DNA from: an uncultured Gammaproteobacteria bacterium
Lineage (GTDB): Bacteria; Pseudomonadota; Gammaproteobacteria; Arenicellales; JAANXG01
Direction: 5' to 3'
Assembly: GCA_947258975.1 (NCBI GenBank)
Contig: CAMYKK010000023.1
Span: 1-64,000, forward strand
DNA: 64,000 nt
Shown in pieces: positions 41,819 to 51,583 of the stretch. The notes below the pieces were generated by a model. The model ran no database searches and was not told the origin of the DNA. It was given only the letters and a program-made list of their open reading frames with translations. Position numbers and translations under genes: made by a program. The first letter of the stretch is position 1. Each line of letters opens with the position of its first letter.

Positions 41819-43405
41819 ATGAACAAGCGCCATATAACAAATGCGGCCGCGCTGACACTGTTGCTGGCGGCGGGTAGCGCACAGGCCTTCGATATCAAAA
41901 CGGGGAGTGTGCAGGGCGATTTCACCAGTACCGTGAGCACGGGATTTCAGTACAGCCTCGACGAGCTGGAGCCCAACATCAACAGCAACCTGAACGGCAC
42001 CAACCGGGCGAACTACGACACCAATGAGGTCGTGTCCTGGACCTTCAAGGGGATCCACGAACTCAACTTGAACTTCCCCAATGAATGGGCAGTCTTCGGC
42101 CGCTTCGACTGGATCACTGACCAGCGGCTGGACAAGACCAAGACCCCGTTGCACCCGGACGCCCAGGACAAGGTCGAGTCCGATGTGCGCTTGCTCGATC
42201 TGTTCGTCGAGAAGGGCTACGAGATCGGCGAGCAGTATGGCCGCACTCGATTGGGCAACCAGGTAATCAACTGGGGCGAGAGCCTGTTCTTCTTCGGCGG
42301 CATCAATTATGCGACCAATCCCGTCGACATCAACCGCGCCACCTTACCCGGTGGCCAGATCAAGGAATTCCTGCTGCCGGTGCCGATGATCTCGATAGCG
42401 CAGGGCATCAGCGACGGAGTGGGAATCGAAGCCTACTATCAGTTCGATTGGGAGAGCCACGAGTTTCCGCCGGTCGGCACCTTCTGGAGCACCTCGGATT
42501 TCATTGGTGACGGCAATATCGTCACCGACCCGGGCGTTCTCGGCGGCTACGAAGACAAGCCGAGCAACAGCGGCCAGTTCGGCGTTAGTTTGAAATGGAC
42601 GCCGGAGGGCGGCACCACCGAGTACGGATTCTATGTCGCCAACTACCATGAGAAGTTTCCGTGGTTCGGCTGGGATGCACGTGATAATGCGGGCGATCTG
42701 CTCGGCATCGGTACGGATAATCCGCGGTTGTTCCACTCATTCGCGGAGGACATCATGCTCTATGGCGTGAGCGCCAACACCGACGTCGGCGAATGGGCTG
42801 TTGGCGGTGAGTTGAGTTTTCGCCCCGACGACGTCATCGCCACCGATCCGTTCGGCAACTGTCTGGGAGACGCCCTGGGCCAACTGGGCACGGCCACGGC
42901 CAAGCAAAACGCCTGCCTGCGCGAGCAGGAACGTTGGGGCTTCGACGTGACTGCCATCAACATTTTGCAGCCGAACGGCCAGTTGGGTTGGTTATTGAAC
43001 GCCCTGGGCGCGGATACGGGCTTCGCCTTTGCGGAGGTCGCCGGTTTCTACTTCCCGGGCCTCGATCCGGTTGACACCGATGTGTTGGTCGCGCTCGGCA
43101 ACGACGAGAAACTCTCCTGGGGATTCGCCTTGGAGTTGGACGTGTCCTACGAGGGCAGTCTCATCAAAGGCTGGACGGTCACGCCGGGAGTATTCTACCG
43201 CCGCGGCGTCAGCGGGTCTTCACAGGAACTGCTCGGTTGGTGGCGTGATGGCGCGCAGGAAGTAAACGCGTTCGTCAACTTCACCCACAGTGAACTCGAT
43301 CTGACCATCAGCGTGCAGTATCTGCCGTTCTGGGGTACGCCGGCGGCCATCGTCGATAACCGCGATAAGGACGTATTGGCGGCCTCAGTGGGCTTCACGT
43401 TCTGA
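41819..43405 (+). CDS. DUF1302 family outer-membrane protein
   Basis: 528 residues with a signal peptide (cut near AQAF) and a DUF1302 domain. Alternating aromatic strand patterns and a final Phe (SVGFTF) fit an outer-membrane beta-barrel. It probably acts as a porin or channel for bulky, hydrophobic ligands, working with the DUF1329 protein. GGGAG lies upstream of the ATG at 41819. The gap from DUF1329 is 34 bases. Confidence 0.85.
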   Translation: MNKRHITNAAALTLLLAAGSAQAFDIKTGSVQGDFTSTVSTGFQYSLDELEPNINSNLNGTNRANYDTNEVVSWTFKGIHELNLNFPNEWAVFGRFDWITDQRLDKTKTPLHPDAQDKVESDVRLLDLFVEKGYEIGEQYGRTRLGNQVINWGESLFFFGGINYATNPVDINRATLPGGQIKEFLLPVPMISIAQGISDGVGIEAYYQFDWESHEFPPVGTFWSTSDFIGDGNIVTDPGVLGGYEDKPSNSGQFGVSLKWTPEGGTTEYGFYVANYHEKFPWFGWDARDNAGDLLGIGTDNPRLFHSFAEDIMLYGVSANTDVGEWAVGGELSFRPDDVIATDPFGNCLGDALGQLGTATAKQNACLREQERWGFDVTAINILQPNGQLGWLLNALGADTGFAFAEVAGFYFPGLDPVDTDVLVALGNDEKLSWGFALELDVSYEGSLIKGWTVTPGVFYRRGVSGSSQELLGWWRDGAQEVNAFVNFTHSELDLTISVQYLPFWGTPAAIVDNRDKDVLAASVGFTF

Positions 43406-43497
43406 GCAATGTGATTGAGTACGGGAGCTCAGGCCTTCCGTCCCAACGGCATTAACGACGCAATCTTGCGACAACGTGTCCAAATAGGCGAGTAAAT

Positions 43498-45861
43498 ATG
43501 CTTACTAGTGTGGTCAATCAGCTGGAAAAGCTTTGCTTCGAGCGGCGTCACGCGACACTCGGGGTGTTGATAGTGCTGACGCTGGTGATGGGATATTTTG
43601 CCTTGCAGCTGCGAATGTCGGCAGGTTTTGAAAAGCAGTTGCCGATCGGGCATGAGTACACGGACACGTTCCAGCAGTATCGCAGTGAACTGCTTGGCGC
43701 CAACCGGTTGACGGTAGTGATGAAAGTTCGTGATGGCACGGTGTGGAGCAAGGAGGCGTTGCAGCAGCTTTACGATGTGACCCAGGCGGTCATCTATCTG
43801 CCGGGTGTCGATCGGCTTTCCGCCACGTCACTGTGGACCCCTAATGTCTACGCGAAGGAAATCACCGAAGAAGGCTTCAAGGCCGACCCACTCATACCCG
43901 GCGATGTCACCGCGGAGAATCTGACGGATAAACAAATCGAGGTCATCCGGCGTCTCACCGGCGTCGGTGGCTATATCGGTCAACTGGTGTCGCGCGATCA
44001 CACCAGCGCGATGATTTCGGCGGACCTATTGGAGGCGGACCCGGCGACCGGCGAGAAACTGAACTATATCGAGCTCAACAATATCATCGAAGAAAAGCTC
44101 AGAAAGCCGTTTGAGAACGACCAGTTTGAAATTCAAATCATCGGCTTTGCGAAACAGATCGGGGACATCGCCAAGGGTGGCCAATCGGTTTTGATTTTCT
44201 GTGCGATCGCCGTATTGTTGACCGCTATCGCGGTGTTTTGGTACAGCGGTTCCTTCTGGCTGACACTGTTGCCGATCCTCTGCTCCGGGGCTTCGTTGGT
44301 GTGGCAATTCGGGACTTTGACGCTCATCGGTTATGGCCTGGATCCCCTGGCGATTCTGGTCCCGTTCCTGGTCTTCGCGATCGGCGTCTCCCACGGTGTG
44401 CAGCAGATCAACTATATCGTCCACGGTTTGGCTAAGGGCGAGAGCGCATACGATGCGGCCAGAGCCAGCTTCCGCGGGCTGCTCATACCCGGGACCATGG
44501 CATTGATTACGACCTTGGTGAGCTTCCTCACCCTGCTGTTGATTCCCATCCCCATGGTGAAGGAACTGGCGGTCACGGCGTCGATCGGTGTTGGATATAA
44601 GGTCATCACCAATCTCATCATGCTGCCGGTGGCGGCGTCGTTTCTGAGTTTTGATCAGGCCTATGCGGAAAAGCAGATGCAGCGGCGCGAGAGACGCGCG
44701 GTGTGGTTGCAAAAATTCTCTCGCATCGCGGAGTGGAGGAATGCCGTCATTACCACGATTATCGTTGCCGCCGTTCTGGCAACCGCGGTATGGCAGAGCC
44801 AGGGCCGTCACATCGGTACGCTGCAACCCGGCGCGCCGGAGCTGCATGCCGATTCGCGCTTCAACCTCGATTCCGTCGCCATATCGGAGAATTTCGATCT
44901 CGGCCTGGATTGGCTGACGGTCGTGTTTGCCGCACCCCCCGATTCCTGCGGTAAACCCGAGTTCATGATGATGGTCGACGATTTTGTGTGGCACATGGAA
45001 AACCAGCCCAGTGTGTTGTCGGCGGTGGCGCTGCCCGCCAATGTGAAGCTGTACAACGAGGGTTACAGCGAGGGCAATCCGAAGATGGCGGCGATTCCGG
45101 GCGACGACCGGGAACTCGGCTATCTGGTGAGTGACCAGGAGGCCTTGAAAGGCATCGGCAACAAGGACTGCAGCATGATGGCGGTCAACTTATTTCTTAC
45201 CGACCATAAAGCGGTTACGTTGAAGGATATCCTTGCAGCCGCCAAAGATTATCGGGCAACGAACAATCTGGAAGGCGTAAAAATACGCCTTGCGAGCGGT
45301 AACGGTGGGGTGATCGCGGCGACCAATGAAGAAGTGGAGCACCGCGAACTGCCCATGATGCTGTATGTCTATGCCGCGATCCTGATTCTGGTATTTCTCA
45401 CCTACCGCGACTTCCGGGCCATGATTGCCTGCGTATTCCCGCTGACTGTCGGCACGTTTCTCGGTTATTGGTTTATGAAGGCAAACGTGATTGGCCTGAC
45501 GGTGGCCACGTTGCCGGTGATGGTGCTCGCAGTCGGCATCGGTGTCGATTACGCGTTCTATATCTACAATCGCCTGCAGCTCCACCTTTCGCGCAAGGAG
45601 AACATCGTGACGGCGCTCGAAAAGTCGCTGCAGGAAGTGGGCGTCGCCACGATCTTTACCGCGGTGACGCTGGCGCTTGGCGTCGCGACCTGGTCTTTTT
45701 CGGACCTGAAATTTCAGGCGGATATGGGCAAACTGCTGACATTCATGTTTCTGATCAATATGGTGATGGCGGTGACCGCGCTCCCCGCCCTTGCCGTGGT
45801 CTTGGAGCGCGTCTTTCCGCGGAAAAAGCCCGTGCGCTTGCCGGGTGTCATGCACGATTGA
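43498..45861 (+). CDS. RND-superfamily (MMPL-type) inner-membrane transporter
   Basis: 787 residues with two halves, each with a periplasmic loop domain and a hydrophobic bundle of about six helices. Transmembrane segments include the repeated VGVSHG/GVDYAF type positions (FAIGVSHG and GIGVDYAF), which carry the proton-relay-like Asp or polar residue in these exporters. The short N-terminal helix leads to a periplasmic loop of about 200 residues. It belongs with the COG1033-type exporters and the MmpL family. With DUF1302/DUF1329 it probably moves hydrophobic compounds through the envelope. It ends 5 bases before the Ycf48-like gene. Confidence 0.88.
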   Translation: MLTSVVNQLEKLCFERRHATLGVLIVLTLVMGYFALQLRMSAGFEKQLPIGHEYTDTFQQYRSELLGANRLTVVMKVRDGTVWSKEALQQLYDVTQAVIYLPGVDRLSATSLWTPNVYAKEITEEGFKADPLIPGDVTAENLTDKQIEVIRRLTGVGGYIGQLVSRDHTSAMISADLLEADPATGEKLNYIELNNIIEEKLRKPFENDQFEIQIIGFAKQIGDIAKGGQSVLIFCAIAVLLTAIAVFWYSGSFWLTLLPILCSGASLVWQFGTLTLIGYGLDPLAILVPFLVFAIGVSHGVQQINYIVHGLAKGESAYDAARASFRGLLIPGTMALITTLVSFLTLLLIPIPMVKELAVTASIGVGYKVITNLIMLPVAASFLSFDQAYAEKQMQRRERRAVWLQKFSRIAEWRNAVITTIIVAAVLATAVWQSQGRHIGTLQPGAPELHADSRFNLDSVAISENFDLGLDWLTVVFAAPPDSCGKPEFMMMVDDFVWHMENQPSVLSAVALPANVKLYNEGYSEGNPKMAAIPGDDRELGYLVSDQEALKGIGNKDCSMMAVNLFLTDHKAVTLKDILAAAKDYRATNNLEGVKIRLASGNGGVIAATNEEVEHRELPMMLYVYAAILILVFLTYRDFRAMIACVFPLTVGTFLGYWFMKANVIGLTVATLPVMVLAVGIGVDYAFYIYNRLQLHLSRKENIVTALEKSLQEVGVATIFTAVTLALGVATWSFSDLKFQADMGKLLTFMFLINMVMAVTALPALAVVLERVFPRKKPVRLPGVMHD

Positions 45862-45865
45862 CGTC

Positions 45866-46873
45866 ATGAGCGATTCAGTCATGTTTTATCCAAGAACGAT
45901 ATTACCGTGTCTTTTCCTCGTTGCATTGGCGGTTAAAGCCGGTCCATTGCCCGCAGCCGAGGTCACCGAGTGGACCAACGAGACCGTCGCTGAAGGTCTG
46001 GCTGCAACCAAGCAGCCGATGGCGTCAAAGGCGACCGTGCTTGGCGTGGTGTCCGCCGGCGATCGTTTGGTGGCGGTGGGCGACCACGGTGTAATACTGC
46101 TCTCCGATCCCGGGGATGAGGCGTTTCGGCAGGCGCAACATGTGCCGACCCGCATGACGCTCACCGCGGTGTTCTTTATCGATGACCAGCGCGGGTGGGC
46201 GGTCGGTCACCAGGGTGTGGTGCTGACCACCGGAGACGGCGGCGAGAATTGGTCGTTGCTGCGTTCGGGAATTACCGAGGAACCGCTACTCACCGTGTGG
46301 TTCGAGAATTCGCAGCGCGGCTTTGTGGGCGGGCGTTTTGCGACGCTGTTGGAGACGACGGACGGGGGAAAGACCTGGGCCAAACGGAATATTGTGAGGG
46401 AGGATGACGAGGTGGAGCGGAACCTGTTCCACATATTTTCCGGCGCAGATGGTCGCATCTATATCGCTGCGGAAAAGGGCACGGTCTATGTGACTGAAAA
46501 CGACGGTGCGCAGTGGGAACCGGTGGATACCGGCTACAGCGGCTCATTCTGGGCGGGGGTGGTACTCACGGACGGGACCGTTATCGTCGTTGGCATGCGG
46601 GGCAGCATCTACAGGAGTACGGATCAAGGGGCAACCTGGGAGCGCGTTGCAGTTGACTTGAAGGCATCGTTAACCGACGTCATTCAATTGCAAAACGCCA
46701 ATGTCCTTGCCGTGGGTATGGACGGGGCCATTGTCGAAAGTGCAGATAACGGAAAGAGTTTTACCTTGAAAGAACATCCAGAGCGGCTGTCTTTCACCGC
46801 GGTTGCTGAAAGAACAAAGGGCAATTTCCAGTTGTTTGGAAAGTCGGGTGTGGTCGGTTGGAAGTATCGATGA
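45866..46873 (+). CDS. Ycf48-like beta-propeller, exported
   Basis: About 335 residues with an N-terminal signal peptide (about 1-31). The repeats follow the Ycf48/YCF48-related pattern: VAVGDHGVILLS, WAVGHQGVVLTTGDGG, GFVGGRFATLLETTDGG, VYVTENDGAQW, VGMRGSIYRSTDQG, VGMDGAIVESADNG. Ycf48 in chloroplasts assists photosystem II; bacterial paralogues without photosystems are found alongside RND/DUF1302/DUF1329 genes and may be structural partners of these transporters. It starts at 45866, just after the RND stop. Confidence 0.85.
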   Translation: MSDSVMFYPRTILPCLFLVALAVKAGPLPAAEVTEWTNETVAEGLAATKQPMASKATVLGVVSAGDRLVAVGDHGVILLSDPGDEAFRQAQHVPTRMTLTAVFFIDDQRGWAVGHQGVVLTTGDGGENWSLLRSGITEEPLLTVWFENSQRGFVGGRFATLLETTDGGKTWAKRNIVREDDEVERNLFHIFSGADGRIYIAAEKGTVYVTENDGAQWEPVDTGYSGSFWAGVVLTDGTVIVVGMRGSIYRSTDQGATWERVAVDLKASLTDVIQLQNANVLAVGMDGAIVESADNGKSFTLKEHPERLSFTAVAERTKGNFQLFGKSGVVGWKYR

Positions 46874-46937
46874 ATCCCGATGTTGGTTTTGTGTGCAGCG
46901 TTAGAACTGAAATAATGATGTTATTGCGGTATCTGAT

Positions 46938-47915
46938 ATGAGTGTGGTTCCTTTCAAAGAGATTAATCGGGAAACGCCAAAACAATCGCGCCAAACGGGC
47001 GCGGCTAAGACCAAGATTCCACTCGAGGCCGTTGCGGAAAACTCGTCGCCGTCCAAGCCCCCGTGGTTGCGAGTTCGGGTTGCGCACGACTCACGGGCTT
47101 CCCATATGCAGCGTCTGCTTCATCGCCACCACCTCCACACCGTGTGCGAAGAGGCAGCGTGTCCCAATCTGCCGGAATGCTTCGGACATGGAACCGCGAC
47201 ATTCATGATAATGGGGGATATTTGTACGCGTCGCTGCCGTTTTTGCGATGTGGCGACCGGTCGGCCGCGGCCGCTCGACGCCAACGAGCCCAGGCAGCTC
47301 GCCAACGCGGTGAAAGCGTTGGCACTGCGTTACGTGGTGATCACATCCGTCGATCGTGATGATTTGGACGATGGTGGTGCCGGACATTTCGCTACGTGTA
47401 TCAACGAAGTGCGGGCGTTGAATCCGGATACCAAAATAGAGATACTGGTCCCCGATTTCCGCCGCTGCGAAAACAAGGCGCTTAAAATTCTTTCATCCCA
47501 ACCACCGGATGTATTCAACCACAATGTGGAAACCGTGCCGCGTTTGTACCGGTGTGCACGTCCCAGCGCGCACTACAAAGGCTCGCTGTTGCTGTTGCAG
47601 CGTTTCAAGAAGTTGAATCCCGGCATTCCGACCAAATCGGGCCTGATGCTGGGGCTGGGCGAAACGGATGATGAAGTGCGGGAGGTGTTGGGGGACCTGC
47701 GCGAATTTTGCTGCAATATGTTGACCTTGGGTCAGTATCTGCAACCAAGCCGGGGCCATCTAAAGATTGATCGATATGTAAGCCCCTATGAGTTCGACGA
47801 TTGGCGCGACTACGCCTTGGGGTTGGGTTTTTCTCATGTCGCCAGTGGACCACTGGTGAGGTCTTCCTACCATGCCGATTCTCAGGCCGAAGGGATTTTA
47901 TCGGTCGGCAACTGA
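46938..47915 (+). CDS. lipA: Lipoyl synthase
   Basis: 325 residues, radical-SAM enzyme inserting two sulfurs into octanoyl groups on lipoyl domains. Auxiliary [4Fe-4S] ligands are Cys70, Cys75 and Cys81 ([12 protein letters not shown]); the SAM cluster is Cys96-x3-Cys100-x2-Cys103 (CTRRCRFC). The C-terminal RSSYHAD holds the Ser that caps the auxiliary cluster. There is no lipB or lplA nearby. Placement between the 2-oxoacid dehydrogenase/transport genes and the ETF genes suggests it serves the E2 of 37291. Confidence 0.95.
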   Translation: MSVVPFKEINRETPKQSRQTGAAKTKIPLEAVAENSSPSKPPWLRVRVAHDSRASHMQRLLHRHHLHTVCEEAACPNLPECFGHGTATFMIMGDICTRRCRFCDVATGRPRPLDANEPRQLANAVKALALRYVVITSVDRDDLDDGGAGHFATCINEVRALNPDTKIEILVPDFRRCENKALKILSSQPPDVFNHNVETVPRLYRCARPSAHYKGSLLLLQRFKKLNPGIPTKSGLMLGLGETDDEVREVLGDLREFCCNMLTLGQYLQPSRGHLKIDRYVSPYEFDDWRDYALGLGFSHVASGPLVRSSYHADSQAEGILSVGN

Positions 47916-48002
47916 GGTTTGAGTCGGATTTTGGTCTATCCAAGAAAGAGCGAGGACAATGCAGAATAGGTTCCGACGATAAATGAAAGTAGCGGGTAAC
48001 AG

Positions 48003-48752
48003 ATGAAAATTCTTGTGTGCGTAAAGCGAGTTGTTGATTACAACGTCAAGGCGCGGCCGAAGGCCGACGGGTCGGGTGTGGAAACGGCGAACGTCAAGAT
48101 GTCGATGAACCCGTTCGACGAGATCGCCGTGGAAGAGTCGGTGAGGCTCAAAGAGGCGGGCACCGCCGATGAGGTCGTTGTCGTTTCCATGGGTGTAGCG
48201 CAATGCCAGGAAACACTGCGCACGGCGCTGGCGATGGGCGTAGACCGGGGCATTCTAATTGAGACCGAGGCCGAGTTGCAGCCGTTGGCGGTAGCCAAGC
48301 TGATCAAAGCGGTGATTGAAAGAGAAAATCCCCAACTGGTTTTTTTGGGTAAACAGGCGATTGATGACGACGCCAATCAGACCGGGCAGATGTTGGCGGC
48401 GCTGCTGGGATGGTCACAAGGTACTTTTGCCTCAAAGGTGACGGTCACCGGGGACTCGGTTGAGGTGGCCCGCGAGGTGGATGCGGGAACGGAGGTCCTT
48501 GCCTTGCAGTTGCCCGCGGTCGTGACCACCGATCTGCGCTTGAACGAGCCCCGCTATGTCAAGCTTCCGAATATCATGAAGGCAAAGAAGAAACCACTGG
48601 ACAAGCTGACGCTGGAAGAACTGGGTGTGGATGTCTCACCACGACTGTCGGTGCTCAAAGTCACCGAACCGGCGCAGCGGGAGGCGGGCATCAAGGTTGC
48701 CGATGCAGTGGAACTGGTGGACAAACTGAAAAACGAGGCGCAGGTGATCTGA
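48003..48752 (+). CDS. etfB: Electron transfer flavoprotein, beta subunit
   Basis: 249 residues, the usual length. The N-terminus reads [14 protein letters not shown], and the conserved segment [20 protein letters not shown], the AMP-contact and loop region of ETF-beta, is present. It forms the alphabeta ETF with the next gene, starting one base after its stop, and passes electrons from acyl-CoA dehydrogenases to ETF-QO. Confidence 0.96.
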   Translation: MKILVCVKRVVDYNVKARPKADGSGVETANVKMSMNPFDEIAVEESVRLKEAGTADEVVVVSMGVAQCQETLRTALAMGVDRGILIETEAELQPLAVAKLIKAVIERENPQLVFLGKQAIDDDANQTGQMLAALLGWSQGTFASKVTVTGDSVEVAREVDAGTEVLALQLPAVVTTDLRLNEPRYVKLPNIMKAKKKPLDKLTLEELGVDVSPRLSVLKVTEPAQREAGIKVADAVELVDKLKNEAQVI

Positions 48753-48753
48753 C

Positions 48754-49698
48754 ATGAGCGCACTAGTGGTAGCAGAACATTTAGACAATAAGCTGAATCC
48801 GGCGACGTTGGCCGCCATTACCGCCGCGCAAGCCTTGGGTGCGGGCGTGGATGTTCTGGTGGCAGGGTCGGACTGTGGCGCCGTGGCCGAGGCAGCCGCT
48901 GCCGTAGATGGCGTCAGTAGGGTGCTGCGGGCCGAGTCGGACACCTACGCCCATCCGTTGGCCGAGGACATCGCGCCGCTGATCGTCTCACTGGCCCCGG
49001 GCTACTCCCATGTGCTGGCGCCGGCGACAACAACTGGAAAGAACATCATGCCGCGGGTCGCGGCGTTGCTGGACGTAGCCCAGATCTCGGACATCATCGG
49101 TGTGGAATCCGCAGACACATTCCTGCGCCCGATATTCGCCGGCAACGTGATTGCGACCGTGCGTTCCTCCGACCCCATTAAGGTCATAACGGTGCGCGGT
49201 ACGGCATTCGCTGCCGCATCGCCGCAGGGAGGGGCGGCGAAAATCGAGACCGTGAACACCACTGAATCCTCGGGGTTGTCGTCGTTCGTCCGTGCGGATT
49301 TCACCGAGTCCGATCGGCCGGAGCTGACTTCGGCGGAAATCGTGGTGTCCGGTGGCCGCGGTATGGGCAACGCCGAGAATTTCAAATTGCTGGAAGAGAT
49401 CGCGGACAAACTGGGTGCGGCAATCGGCGCATCGCGGGCCGCCGTGGATGCGGGATTCGTCCCGAACGATTATCAGGTGGGTCAGACCGGAAAGGTCGTC
49501 GCGCCAAAGCTATACATCGCGGTTGGCATCTCCGGTGCAATTCAACACCTTGCCGGCATGAAAGACAGCCAGATCATTGTGGCGATCAATAAAGACGAAG
49601 AGGCGCCGATTTTTCAAGTGGCGGATTATGGCATCGTCGGTGATCTGTTTGCGGTGCTGCCGCAACTGTCTGCCGAGCTAGACAAACAGAAAAGTTAA
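48754..49698 (+). CDS. etfA: Electron transfer flavoprotein, alpha subunit
   Basis: 314 residues, FAD-binding subunit with the C-terminal FAD site VVSGGRGMGNAENFKLLEE and the conserved QVGQTGKVVAPKLYIAVGIS. The gene is nearly fused to etfB (one-base gap), so translational coupling is likely. A ribosome site is followed after 26 bases by the acyl-CoA dehydrogenase. Confidence 0.96.
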   Translation: MSALVVAEHLDNKLNPATLAAITAAQALGAGVDVLVAGSDCGAVAEAAAAVDGVSRVLRAESDTYAHPLAEDIAPLIVSLAPGYSHVLAPATTTGKNIMPRVAALLDVAQISDIIGVESADTFLRPIFAGNVIATVRSSDPIKVITVRGTAFAAASPQGGAAKIETVNTTESSGLSSFVRADFTESDRPELTSAEIVVSGGRGMGNAENFKLLEEIADKLGAAIGASRAAVDAGFVPNDYQVGQTGKVVAPKLYIAVGISGAIQHLAGMKDSQIIVAINKDEEAPIFQVADYGIVGDLFAVLPQLSAELDKQKS

Positions 49699-49724
49699 CT
49701 AACCCAACGGGATGGAGTAGCGCG

Positions 49725-51509
49725 ATGGCCACTTATATTGCCCCAACTCTCGAGATGCGATTCGTGCTCAATGAACTGGCCGGTCTGGATGCAGTCAATA
49801 CGCTGCCAGGCTATGAGGAAGCGACGCCGGATTTGGTGGACGCGGTGCTAGAAGAAGCCGCGCGTTTGGCAGGTGAAGTGTTGGCGCCGCTCAATAAGAC
49901 CGGTGATTCGGAAGGTTCGAGGTTGATAGACGGCAATGTGGTGGCTCCCGCAGGATTCGCGGACGCCTATCGCGAGTTCGTCGCGGGGGGTTGGGCCGGC
50001 CTTAGCTCGAATCCCGAATTCGATGGACAAGGACTGCCGGGACTGGTGAGCACCGCGGTCGACGAGATGTGGAACGCCGCCAATTTGTCGTTCTCTTTGT
50101 GTCCGCTGTTGACCACCGGCGCGGTTGAGGCCGTCGAATCGCACGCCGATGAAGATTTGAAACGGACGTATCTTGCAAAAATGGTGACCGGTGAATGGAC
50201 TGGCACCATGAATCTGACCGAGTCCCAGGCGGGGTCGGATCTGGCTGCGGTGCGCACCAAGGCGGTACCCGAGGGCGATCACTACCGCATCACCGGGCAG
50301 AAGATCTTTATCACCTGGGGTGATCACGAGTTGACGGAAAACATTGTCCATCTGGTATTGGCCCGGCTGCCCGACGCACCGGCAGGTGTGAAGGGCATCT
50401 CGTTGTTTCTGGTGCCGAAATTTATGGTCAACCAGGATGGAAGCCTGGGTGAACACAACGACGTTCACGCCGTATCGCTCGAGCACAAGTTGGGTGTGCA
50501 TGCCAGTCCTACCTGCGTCATGAGTTTCGGCGACCACGGTGGCGCCGTGGGCTACCTCATTGGCGAACCCAACAAGGGGCTGGCCTGTATGTTCACCATG
50601 ATGAACCACGCACGCCTGGGGGTTGGCATGCAGGGTGTAGCGATTGCCGAACGGTCATTGCAACAGGCGGTTGCCTACGCACGGGATCGAGTGCAAGGAA
50701 GCGTCCCCGGCCACGAGGGACGCGTCACGATTATCCATCATCCGGATGTGCGGCGCATGCTGATGCTGATGCGAGCGCAGACCGAGGCCATGCGCGCAGT
50801 TGCTTATTTGACTGCGGCGGCGCTGGATCACTCTCATCATGCGCCCGATGCCGATGAGAAGGCGAGCTTCCAGACACGGGTCGATCTGCTCACGCCGGTG
50901 GTGAAGGCCTGGAGTACGGAGGTTGCCCAGGAGGTCACGACACTGGGGGTCCAGGTCCACGGCGGCATGGGGTATGTGGAAGAGACGGGTTGCGCGCAGT
51001 ACTTTCGCGATGGCCGGATCATCACCATCTACGAGGGGACGACGGGCATCCAGGCGAATGATCTCGTTGGCCGCAAGATCATCCGCGACGGTGGGCAGGG
51101 GATGCGCGGCTTACTGGCCGATATCGAAGCCTTCGAGTCGCAATTGGATGCGGCCGGTGAGGCGTGCGTGCGAGTCAAGGCGGCGCTGACCGACGGCCGG
51201 TTGGCATTGGCGCGCGCCACCGAGTGGTTGTTGCAGACCTATGCACATGACGCGCATGCGCCGGGCGCGGTGGCCGTGAACTTGTTGATGTTGATGGGGA
51301 CGCTCGTCGGCGGCTGGCAGATGGGCCGTGCCGCGCTGGTTGCCCATGGGAAGTTACAGACGAATGAGGGCGACGCAAGGTTCTACCAGAGCAAGCTCAC
51401 GACGGCGCGGTTTTACGCTGAGCACGTCATGCCGCGGGCGGCGGCCTATTTGGCGGCGGTGTTGGCGGGCAGCGAGTCGATCATGGCGCTTGATGACGAG
51501 TATTTTTGA
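49725..51509 (+). CDS. Acyl-CoA dehydrogenase, long type
   Basis: 594 residues, the extended acyl-CoA dehydrogenase form with a C-terminal extra domain, FAD-binding motif (GTMNLTESQAGSD) and the conserved RIITIYEGTTGIQAND, where the Glu of YEG is the expected catalytic base. It oxidises an acyl-CoA to the 2-enoyl-CoA and reduces ETF. Because it sits between ETF and ETF-QO genes, electron flow is encoded contiguously. Chain length is not evident. Confidence 0.92.
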   Translation: MATYIAPTLEMRFVLNELAGLDAVNTLPGYEEATPDLVDAVLEEAARLAGEVLAPLNKTGDSEGSRLIDGNVVAPAGFADAYREFVAGGWAGLSSNPEFDGQGLPGLVSTAVDEMWNAANLSFSLCPLLTTGAVEAVESHADEDLKRTYLAKMVTGEWTGTMNLTESQAGSDLAAVRTKAVPEGDHYRITGQKIFITWGDHELTENIVHLVLARLPDAPAGVKGISLFLVPKFMVNQDGSLGEHNDVHAVSLEHKLGVHASPTCVMSFGDHGGAVGYLIGEPNKGLACMFTMMNHARLGVGMQGVAIAERSLQQAVAYARDRVQGSVPGHEGRVTIIHHPDVRRMLMLMRAQTEAMRAVAYLTAAALDHSHHAPDADEKASFQTRVDLLTPVVKAWSTEVAQEVTTLGVQVHGGMGYVEETGCAQYFRDGRIITIYEGTTGIQANDLVGRKIIRDGGQGMRGLLADIEAFESQLDAAGEACVRVKAALTDGRLALARATEWLLQTYAHDAHAPGAVAVNLLMLMGTLVGGWQMGRAALVAHGKLQTNEGDARFYQSKLTTARFYAEHVMPRAAAYLAAVLAGSESIMALDDEYF

Positions 51510-51583
51510 TGCGCATCGGCATCGTTTGGTATAAACGCCGTTTCAGTACTTGCTAATCCACGATGAAAATCTAGAGGTGGCCG

